A stretch of 64,000 nt of DNA from Symsagittifera roscoffensis (Eukaryota > Xenacoelomorpha > Acoela > Convolutidae): contig NC_087067.1 in assembly GCF_963678635.1 (NCBI RefSeq), positions 20,828,596 through 20,892,595 of the forward strand, given 5' to 3'. Each line of letters opens with the position of its first letter. Positions within the stretch are counted from its first letter, which is position 1. Positions 55,601-64,000 of this stretch are shown here, piece by piece. Below the pieces are notes generated by a model. That model did no database searches and was not told the DNA's origin. It saw nothing but the letters and a program-made list of their open reading frames with translations. A program made the position numbers and the translations under genes.

Positions 55601-58600
55601 GTTTGCATGCTAGAACTTTTGATCAGTTCTCGGGTCCGCAGAAAACATAATTTTTATCAAAAACAAGGCTAAAAACCACAATTAAATGACAACTCGACCA
55701 AAATTGTGTAACAATCGCCCGGAAATTACACAATGATGGAGCGTAGAAAAAGTTGTATTGACAACTGGCTGACGTCAGTTCTCTTTACCCTACTCGTTTT
55801 CACTAGCCTTGGCTTAGTCCTTTGATTTTCTGGTTTGTTTAAAGGCTAACTATTGTGCTACCATTTTTAGAATATCAACCAAAGAACTTTTGATCAGTTT
55901 TCGTTTGCATGCTAGAACTTTTGATCAGTTCTCGGGTCCGCAGAAAACATAATTTTTATCAAAAACAAGGCTAAAAACCACAATTAAATGACAACTCGAC
56001 CAAGATTGTGTAACAATCGCCCGGAAATTACACAATGATGGAGCGTAGAAAAAGTTGTATTGACAACTGGCTGACGTCAGTTCTCTTTACCCTACTCGTT
56101 TTCACTAGCCTTGGCTTAGTCCTTTGATTTTCTGGTTTGTTTAAAGGCTAACTATTGTGCTACCATTTTTAGAATATCAACCAAAGAACTTTTGATCAGT
56201 TTTCGTTTGCATGCTAGAACTTTTGATCAGTTCTCGGGTCCGCAGAAAACATAATTTTTATCAAAAACAAGGCTAAAAACCACAATTAAATGACAACTCG
56301 ACCAAGATTGTGTAACAATCGCCCGGAAATTACACAATGATGGAGCGTAGAAAAAGTTGTATTGACAACTGGCTGACGTCAGTTCTCTTTACCCTACTCG
56401 TTTTCACTAGCCTTGGCTTAGTCCTTTGATTTTCTGGTTTGTTTAACGGCTAACTATTGTGCTACTATTTTTAGAATATCAACCAATGAACTTTTGATCA
56501 GTTTTCGTTTGCATGCTAGAACTTTTGATCAGTTCTCGGGTCCGCAGAAAACAAAATTTTTATCAAAAACAAGGCTAAAAACCACAATTAAATGACAACT
56601 CGACCAAGATTGTGTAACAATCGCCCGGAAATTACACAATGATGGAGCGTAGAAAAAGTTGTATTGACAACTGGCTGACGTCAGTTCTCTTTACCCTACT
56701 CGTTTTCACTAGCCTTGGCTTAGTCCTTTGATTTTCTGGTTTGTTTAAAGGCTAACTATTGTGCTACCATTTTTAGAATATCAACCAAAGAAGTTTTGAT
56801 CAGTTTTCGTTTGCATGCAAGAACTTTTGATCAGTTCTCAGGTCCGCAAAAAACATGATTTTTATCAAAAACAAGGCAAAAACCACAATTAAATGACAAC
56901 TCGACCGATATTGTGTAACATTCGCCCTGAAATTACACAATAATGGAGCGTAGAAAAAGTTGTATTGACAACTGGCTGACGTCAATTCTCTTTTTCGTAC
57001 TCGTTTTCACTAGTCTTGGCTTAGTCCTTTGATTTTCTGGTTTGTTTAAAGGCTAACTATTGTGCTACCTTTTTTAGAATATCAACCAAAGAGCTTTTGA
57101 TCAGTTTTTGTTTGCATGCTAGAACTTTTGATCAATTTTGGGGTCCGCAGAAAACATAATTTTTATCAAAAACAAGGCTAAAAACCACAATTAAATGACA
57201 ACTCGACCAAGATTGTGTAACAATCGCCCGGAAATTACACAATGATGGAGCGTAGAAAAAGTTGTATTGACAACTGGCTGACGTCAGTTCTCTTTACCCT
57301 ACTCGTTTTCGCTAGCCTTGGCTTAGTCCTTTGATTTTCTGGTTTGTTTAAAGGCTAACTATTGTGCTACCATTTTTAGAATATCAACCAAAGAACTTTT
57401 GATCAGTTTTCGTTTGCATGCTAGAACTTTTGATCAGTTCTCGGGTCCGCAGAAAACATAATTTTTATCAAAAACAAGGCTAAAAACCACAATTAAATGA
57501 CAACTCGACCAAGATTGTGTAACAATCGCCCGGAAATTACACAATGATGGAGCGTAGAAAAAGTTGTATTGACAACTGGCTGACGTCAGTTCTCTTTACC
57601 CTACTCGTTTTCACTAGCCTTGGCTTAGTCCTTTGATTTTCTGGTTTGCTTAAAGGCTAACTATTGTGCTACCATTTTTAGAATATCAACCAAAGAAGTT
57701 TTGATCAGTTTTCGTTTGCATGCAAGAACTTTTGATCAGTTCTCAGGTCCGCAAAAAAACATGATTTTTATCAAAAACAAGGCTAAAAACCACAATTAAA
57801 TGACAACTCGACCAAGATTGTGTAACATTCGCCCTGAAATTACACAATAATGGAGCGTAGAAAAAGTTGTATTGACAACTGGCTGACGTCAATTCTCTTT
57901 ATCTTACTCGTTTTCACTAGTCTTGGCTTAGTCCTTTGATTTTCTGGTTTGTTTAAAGGCTAACTATTGTGCTACCTTTTTTAGAATATCAACCAAAGAA
58001 CTTTTGATCAGTTTTTGTTTGCATGCTAGAACTTTTGATCAATTCTCGGGTCCGCAGAAAACATAATTTTTATCAAAAACAAGGCTAAAAACCACAATTA
58101 AATGACAACTCGACCAAGATTGTGTAACATTCGCCCTGAAATTACACAATAATGGAGCGTAGAAAAAGTTGTATTGACAACTGGCTGACGTCAGTTCTCT
58201 TTACCCTACTCGTTTTCACTAGCCTTGGCTTAGTCCTTCGATTTTCTGGTTTGTTTAAAGGCTAACTATTGTGCTACCATTTTTAGAATATCAACCAAAG
58301 AAATTTTGATCAGTTTTCATTTGCATGCAAGAACTTTTGATCAGTTCTCAGGTCCGCAAAAAACATGATTTTTATCAAAAACAAGGCTAAAAACCACAAT
58401 TAAATGACAACTCGACCGATATTGTGTAACATTCGCCCTGAAATTACACAATAATGGAGCGTAGAAAAAGTTGTATTGACAACTGGCTGACGTCAGTTCT
58501 CCTTACCTTTTTCGTTTTGACTAGTCTTGGCTTAGTCCTTTGATTTTCTGGTTTGTTTAAAGGCTAACTATTGTGCTACCTTTTTTAGAATATCAACCAA

Positions 58601-60970
58601 AGAACTTTTGATCAGTTTTCGTTTGCATGCTAGAATTTTTGGAAAACATGATTTTTATCAAAAACAAGGCTAAAAACCACAATTAAATGACAACTCGACC
58701 AAGATTGTGTAACATTCGCCAGGAAATTACACAATGATGGAGCGTAGAAAAAGTTGTATTGACAACTGGCTGACGTCAGTTCTCTTTACCCTACTCGTTT
58801 TTACTAGCCTTGGCATAGTCCTTTAATTTTCTGGTTCGTTTAAAGGCTAACTATTGTGCTACCATTTTTAGAACATCAACCAAAGAAGTTTTGATCAGTT
58901 TTTGTTTGCATGCAAGAACTTTTGATCAGTTCTCAGGTCCGCAAAAAACATGATTTTTATCAAAAACAAGGCTAAAAACCACAATTAATTGACAACTCGA
59001 CCAAGATTGTGTAACATTCGCCCTGAAATTACACAATAATGGAGCGTAGAAAAAGTTGTATTGACAACTGGCTGACGTCAGTTCTCTTTACCTTACTCGT
59101 TTTGACTAGTCTTGGCTTAGTCCTTTGATTTTTTGGTTTGTTTAAGGGCTAACTTTTGTGCTACCTTTTTTAGAATATCAACGAAAGAACTTTTGATCAG
59201 TTTTCGTTTCATGCTAGAACTTTTGATCAGTTCTAGGGTCCGCAGCAAACATGATTTTTATCAAAAACAAGGCTAAAAACCACAATTAAATGACAACTCG
59301 ACCAAGATTGTGTAACTTTCGCCCGGAAATTACAGAATGATGGAGCGTAGAAAAAGTTGTATTGACAACTGGCTGACGTCAGTTCTCTTTACCCTACTCG
59401 TTTTCACTAGCCTTGGCTTAGTCCTTTGATTTTCTGGTTCGTTTAAAGGCTAACTATTGTGCAACCATTTTTAGAATATCAACCAAAGAAGTTTTGATCA
59501 GTTTTTGTTTGCATGCAAGAACTTTTGATCAGTTCTCAGGTCCGCAGAAAACATGATTTCTATCAAAAACAAGGCTAAAAACCACAATTAAATGACAACT
59601 CGACCAAGATTGTGTAACATTCGCCCGGAAATTACACAATAATGGAGCGTAGAAAAAGTTGTATTGACAACTGGCTGACGTCAGTTCTCTTGACCTTACT
59701 CTTTTTCACTAGCCTTGGCTTAGTCCTTTGATTTTCTGGTTTGTTTAAAGGCTAACTATTGTGCTACCATTTTTAGAATATCAACCAAAGATTTTTTGAT
59801 CAGTTTTCGTTTGCATGCTAGAACTTTTGATCAGTTCTCGGGTCCGCAGAAAACTTGATTTTTATCAAAAACAAGGCTAAAAACCACAATTAAATGACAA
59901 CTCGACCAAGATTGTGTAACATTCGCCCGGAAATTACACAATAATGGAGCGTAGAAAAAGTTGTATTGACAACTGGCTGACGTCAGATCTCTTTACTTTA
60001 CTCGTTTTCACTAGTCTTGGCTTATTCCTTTGATTTTTGGTTTATTTGAAGGCTAACTATTGTGCTACCTTTTTTAGAATATCAACCAAAGAACTTTTGA
60101 TCAATTTTCGTTTGCATGCTAGAACTTTTGATCAGTTCTCGGGTCCGCAGAAAACATGATTTTTATCAAAAACAAGGCTAAAAACCACAATTAAATGACA
60201 ACTCGACCAAGATTGTGTAACATTCGCCCGGAAATTACACAATGATGGAGCGTAGAAAAAAATGTATTGACAACTGGCTGACGTCAGTTCTCTTTACCCT
60301 ACTCGTTTTCACTAGCCTTGGCTTAGTCCTTTGATTTTCTGGTTTGTTTAAAGGCTAACTATTGTGCTACCATTTTTAGAGTATCAACCAAAGAACTTTT
60401 GATCAGTTTTCGTTTGCATGCTAGAACTTTTGATCAGTTCTCGGGTCCGCAGAAAACATGATTTCTATCAAAAACAAGGCTAAAAACCACAATTAAATGA
60501 CAACTCGACCAAGATTGTGTAACATTCGCCCGGAAATTACACAATAATGGAGCGTAGAAAAAGTTTTATTGACAACTGGCTGACGTCAGATCTCTTTACC
60601 TTACTCGTTTTCACTAATCTTGGCTTATTCCTTTGATTTTTTGGTTTGTTTAAAGGCTAACTATTGTGCTACCTTTTTTAGAATATCAACCAAAGAACTT
60701 TTGATCAATTTTCGTTTGCATGCTAGAACTTTTGATCAGTTCTCGGGTCCGCAGAAAACATGATTTTTATCAAAAACAAGGCTAAAAACCACAATTAAAT
60801 GACAACTCGACCAAGATTGTGTAACATTCGCCCGGAAATTACACAATGATGGAGCGTAGAAAAAAATGTATTGACAACTGGCTGACGTCAGTTCTCTTTT
60901 ACCCTGCTCGTTTTCACTAGCCTTGGCTTAGTCCTTTGATTTTCTGGTTTGTTTAAAGGCTATCTATTGT

Positions 60971-61170
60971 NNNNNNNNNNNNNNNNNNNNNNNNNNNNNN
61001 NNNNNNNNNNNNNNNNNNNNNNNNNNNNNNNNNNNNNNNNNNNNNNNNNNNNNNNNNNNNNNNNNNNNNNNNNNNNNNNNNNNNNNNNNNNNNNNNNNNN
61101 NNNNNNNNNNNNNNNNNNNNNNNNNNNNNNNNNNNNNNNNNNNNNNNNNNNNNNNNNNNNNNNNNNNNNN
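60971..61170. other. Assembly gap (200 N)
   Basis: Exactly 200 undetermined bases inside the last monomer: sequence stops after GGCTATCTATTGT and resumes at CCTCATAGCAGGGTCTCGGG, the junction that follows the monomer at 63,965. A round 200 suggests a placeholder, so the true array could be much longer. Confidence 0.95.
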
Positions 61171-62340
61171 AAAAAAAACCTCATAGCAGGGTCTCGGGTA
61201 GAATAGATAGATTGACCCTTTCCTCGCCTCTAACTGTCCATGCTCTGAATTACTAAATCAATATCGGATTGAGTTAAATGTATCCAAAGCATTACAGCAG
61301 CTAATTGAAAGCGTAGCAAAATCATTGTTTTAAAAAAAAACAAAAATTGTGCTAATACTCATAAATTCAATTACATGTGCCAAGAAAATTTGGATAAATA
61401 CATTTCATATACATTTTTAATTTCTTTAACGGAGATTGAATTAGGTTTTCGAATTTTTATTGGCATAAGTTTTTTGTTGTAATCAGCACTAGCATATAAA
61501 ACCAACAAAACTGAAAAAAAAATTTTCGGAAAATAAGCCAAAATTTTAGCTAGAAACTAACCAGAAATACCCTTGAGGACTCTTAACAAGCATCTAAGAA
61601 CAATAGCTAACAAGTTATCACTACCTTAACTATGATGTTACACTGGGCAAGACAAAAAATACAAACAACTGAAATAAAAAATCAAATTTCAATTTGTAGA
61701 GAAGAAGCAACCGTTCGAAAAGCTTACATTGGTTTCGATGGATCCGAAATGTTCAAACTTTTTGATAAAAATTGACTCATTTACAGAAAAATTGTAGATT
61801 ATTAAAAAATATATGTAAAGCAAAAAGATATGATGCAAAAACTGATGCTCAGATTAACCTCAGAACTCCTTACACGTTTTCAAAAAGCTGATGCTCAAAT
61901 TAACCCAAGAACTCCATTTAAATTTTCGAAAGAGTCATCTATGAGATAAAAACAATGATTTCTAAACAAAACTTCGTATTTTTGAAGAAATGTGAAACTA
62001 TCAGTTTCTGAGAAAACAAGACAATTATGAGATAAAAAATTTAACTAAAAACACAAAAAAGTTCTAATCACTTAGTTGTAATTAATACAAATTTTATTAT
62101 CTGTTCAGAAACATGAAAACTATCAGCAACTATCGGAACGAGAAAAACTAATTTTAAGAATAAAAAAATGACTATTCACTCTAATCCAATATGTACGCAA
62201 ACAAAAATGTGGCATGAGTTTCTTTTTCATTAAAATATTTGTATATAACGCTACTGTTTTTTACAGAAGATTTTAAGATAGAATAGTTGACTTTAATTTG
62301 TGTAAAATTTTATTTTATTTGTTGTTAAGTCTTGATCTGA
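61171..62340 (+). repeat. R-family copy C: leader and Penelope-like 3' region
   Basis: ATTGACCCTTTCC (61,214), ATTACAGCAGCTAATTGAAA (about 61,292), AGCACTAGCATATAAAACCA (about 61,484) and CAAACAACTGAAATAAAAAA correspond to 32,085-32,610. From 61,985 to 62,330, GAAACTATCAGTTTCTGAG and GAAAACTATCAGCAACTATC match the Penelope-like 3' region at 30,850-31,190. No intact frame. Confidence 0.7.
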
Positions 62341-63578
62341 TGTTTTATTACAGCTAAAACTGTATCGGATTTTAGTTATTCGTTTATTTAATTTTACTAT
62401 ATACTAATTAAGCAACTAATCTGAATTTTTGAGCTGATATTTATTACACCTCATTCCATTGATGCTTAGAATTTTATGCGTTAATTGAAGTGTTCTTTCT
62501 TCTTCTTTTGACGCAAAAAATTCATCCCAATCCTTTTGATGAATTAACGGAATTTAATTATATATTTATAAATAGATAATGTGTATTTGTACCTATCTTG
62601 GTTTTACACAATTGCAACGGCTTTTGTGTGTAGTAAGCAATCATAGGGAGCATTCTGATCATTCTGTAAAAATAACTTAGATTTTTAGAACTGTTGAAGA
62701 CGAAGAAAGAAACAACACTTTAACTACCGTACACACATCCTAGAAATAAGAAAGAAAAAATTTTTTTTCGTTGGTTTCAAGTTGATCAAATGGCAGAAAT
62801 CATGACTCAACTAACTTAATTTTTTTGTCAATAAACGGTTTTTTCAACGCTTTTTTAATTTCATCTTTTAATTGCCATGTTTGACCTCGAAACTTTCCAA
62901 AAAATTTCCGATAAAATTAAAAACGAACTCTATAAGAACGTTATTGAAACGCTATTGAAATGTTAGGAAAAAATTCAAAAAATTGGGGGCGTCAACCAGG
63001 AAGAAGACGGTAAAAAATTTGATTGGGATAACTTTTGAATTTGCGCCATTTGAAAATTCCAGAATCCGGTTTCAAAACTTTGAAAGAAACAAATGGAGCA
63101 GAAAATGGAAAAAATCATTTCTTGAATTAAATCAGGATGAAAAGTCAAAGCAAAGATTTTATAATCCAAGATCGAGGAAAACTTAGGAACCAAAAAACCA
63201 TCTACGTTCAAGAAGAGAAGGCCAACAGCAGACAATGTTCTGGCAACAAGAAGATTTGGGGGCAACAAAACTCAGGACTGGTGGAAGCTGTAAAAAACTG
63301 TAAACCAAGATTTTATAAACACGTAACCAGACTAATTGGAATTTGTAACTGCTTTTCAGACAAACTTGATGCAATTGAATCACTGAGTAAGCCAGAAAAT
63401 TAACTAAATTAGTACAACCACAATATCTGCTCCTAAACAATTTCCGTGTGTACACTTACGCCATTTGGGTGCTTGTGGCGTACTTTACCGCACAACTTTA
63501 ACGCACAATTGCAGAAAACTAACAAAAAAACTCTTAGTTTTGTTAGATTTGTCTGAGGTCTAGTAGATGAAACGATAG
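62341..63578 (+). pseudogene. R-family body, copy C
   Basis: Small frame remnant (62,660-62,760, IFRTVEDEER then broken). The MFDLETFQKISDKIKNEL frame starts at 62,877 and stops at TAG about 30 codons on. A separate frame near 63,030 reads ITFEFAPFENSRIRFQNFER, then LELNQDEKSKQRFYNPRSRK, aligning with FLKFAQVEFSRFRFQII at 33.28 kb. 63,285-63,400 reads VKNCKPRFYKHVTRLIGICN, CFSDKLDAIESLSK. The conserved order of blocks with copy B2 defines the R consensus. Confidence 0.55.
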
Positions 63579-63779
63579 ATGTTTTGGACATTCATATTGT
63601 TTTGTTTTCAGATAGTGATGCTTTTATTTCGGATGGGTTGCATCACTCTGATGGGGTTGATGGAATTGATGATGAAAACCATCAAAGATTTGTGTAGTAA
63701 TTCTCCAATAACAGCAAATACATGCAAAATGACAACTCGACCAAGAATGTGTAACATTCGCCCGGAAATTACACAATGA
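63579..63779 (+). CDS. Small hydrophobic R-family frame, copy C
   Basis: 66 residues: MFWTFILFCFQIVMLLFRMG, CITLMGLMELMMKTIKDLCS, NSPITANTCKMTTRPR, ending CNIRPEITQ. About three quarters of positions match the 33,862 copy, one residue longer. The C-terminal part is encoded by the first bases of a satellite monomer. A TTGTTTTCAG acceptor-like site again precedes GATAGTGATGC. Function unknown; presence in two open copies is the only evidence. Confidence 0.3.
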   Translation: MFWTFILFCFQIVMLLFRMGCITLMGLMELMMKTIKDLCSNSPITANTCKMTTRPRMCNIRPEITQ

Positions 63780-64000
63780 CGGAGCGTAGAAAAAATTGTA
63801 TTGACAACTGGCTGACGTCATTTTCCTTAACCCTACTCGTTTTTAATAGTCTTGGCTAGATTCTTTGATTTTCTGGTCTGTTTAAAGGCTAACTATTGCG
63901 CTACCGTTTTTAGAATATCAACCAAAAGACTTTTGATCAGTTTTCGTTTGCATGCAAAAAAACCTCATAGCAGGTTCTCGGGTAGAATAGATAGATTGAC
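63720..64000 (+). repeat. Single satellite monomer within R copy C, to the window end
   Basis: GCAAAATGACAACTCGACC, GTGTAACATTCGCCCGG, ACTGGCTGACGTCA, GGCTAACTATTGCGCTACC and TTTTGATCAGTTTTCG in monomer order, then GCATGCAAAAAAACCTCATA and the R leader GATAGATTGAC. It shows what the un-amplified monomer looks like in its source repeat, without the second TTGATCAG repeat. Confidence 0.85.

Larger units (their letters stand above)
34007..60970 (+). repeat. Satellite array, about 89 tandem copies of a 302-bp monomer
   Basis: GACAACTCGACC recurs every 302 bp (e.g. 40,929, 41,231, 41,533, 41,835). Landmarks in order within a monomer: TGTGTAAC...TTACACA (7-bp inverted repeat around CGCCCGG), GGAGCGTAGAAAAAG, ACTGGCTGACGTCAGTT, ACTCGTTTTCACTAGCC, GGCTAACTATTGTGCTACC, then ACTTTTGATCAGTTTTCG and ACTTTTGATCAGTTCTCGGG as a 30-bp-spaced internal direct repeat around TTTGCATGC, then CAAGGCTAAAAACCACAATT. 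Two main variants exist: AACAATCGCCCGG with TGCTAGAAC, and CGATATTGTG / CGCCCTGAAA with TGCAAGAAC. 302 is not a multiple of three, so no frame runs through; short recurring minus-strand frames (e.g. 39,325, 43,249, 56,800) are by-products. No gene lies in the array. Confidence 0.97.

Noticed and set aside
34007..60970. CRISPR-like array
   Set aside because: The whole 302-bp unit repeats without unique spacers, and the surrounding DNA is metazoan retroelements. It is a satellite.
34007..60970. Recurring 61-residue minus-strand frames (39,325; 39,928; 43,249; 45,360; 47,169; 56,800)
   Set aside because: They occur wherever one monomer variant is present; the 302-bp period breaks frame at every unit. 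No domain is seen.
34007..60970. Hammerhead ribozyme in the monomer, as found in Penelope-like pseudo-LTRs
   Set aside because: CTGATCA and GAAA occur on the minus strand, but the CUGANGA core followed by a stem and GAAA was not found in order.
34007..60970. CENP-B box in the monomer
   Set aside because: ATTCGCCCGGAAA and TCTCGGGTCC resemble parts of it, but neither fits the TTCG-NNNN-A-NN-CGGG spacing.
60949..61206. Open frames spanning the N gap
   Set aside because: Most of the translation is undetermined bases.
1..64000. tRNA, rRNA or host protein-coding genes
   Set aside because: No B-box-like tRNA pattern, rRNA segment or long non-mobile-element frame was noticed by eye; a tRNAscan and Rfam scan would settle it.

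Overview
The window is repeat-dominated DNA from a metazoan, most probably an invertebrate. It is AT-rich. No host single-copy gene, rRNA, tRNA or prokaryotic gene organisation was found. The case for an animal rests on the mix of retroelements: a BEL/Pao LTR retrotransposon, an APE-type CR1/L2-like non-LTR element with an SGNH-esterase ORF1, and a Penelope-like element with a GIY-YIG endonuclease. The sequence alone does not let me name the species.

Region 1 (1-24,225) is a head-to-tail array of degenerate units from one BEL/Pao element, all reading on the minus strand. Units 4-6 (11,627-17,488) are almost identical and about 1,955 bp long. Each has lost gag and the RT core but keeps the protease-RT linker, the post-palm segment and an RNase H-side fragment, separated by AT-rich DNA and a variable poly-C tract. 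The unit at the right end (21,374-24,225) is the most complete, with gag, zinc knuckle, protease, RT and linker; the start of its gag is inverted. Unit 1 is split by a 4.5-kb non-LTR element (1,911-6,420, minus). That element has ORF1 with an SGNH-hydrolase domain, a 2A-like motif at the start of ORF2, then endonuclease and RT domains broken by two frameshifts and one stop.

Region 2 (24,226-34,006) is a mosaic. It holds an antisense non-LTR ORF1 remnant, two copies of a Penelope-like element and parts of a dispersed repeat that I call R. One Penelope-like copy carries the RT, with a PHD-type zinc finger inserted between RT motifs B and C, plus linker and GIY-YIG endonuclease. The other copy lacks the RT.

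Region 3 (34,007-60,970) is a satellite array of about 89 monomers of 302 bp, ending at a 200-N assembly gap (60,971-61,170). Single or partial monomers occur inside the R copies at 24.65, 31.85 and 63.72 kb, so the satellite appears to have grown from a segment of R. Its centre is homogeneous and its edges are diverged. Multi-monomer duplications of 2, 3 and 7 monomers are visible. Most monomers carry the palindrome CTGACGTCAG, which contains a perfect CRE octamer.

Region 4 (61,171-64,000) is another R copy, ending in one more monomer. No working gene set can be assembled. Every coding region belongs to a mobile element, and nearly all are broken.
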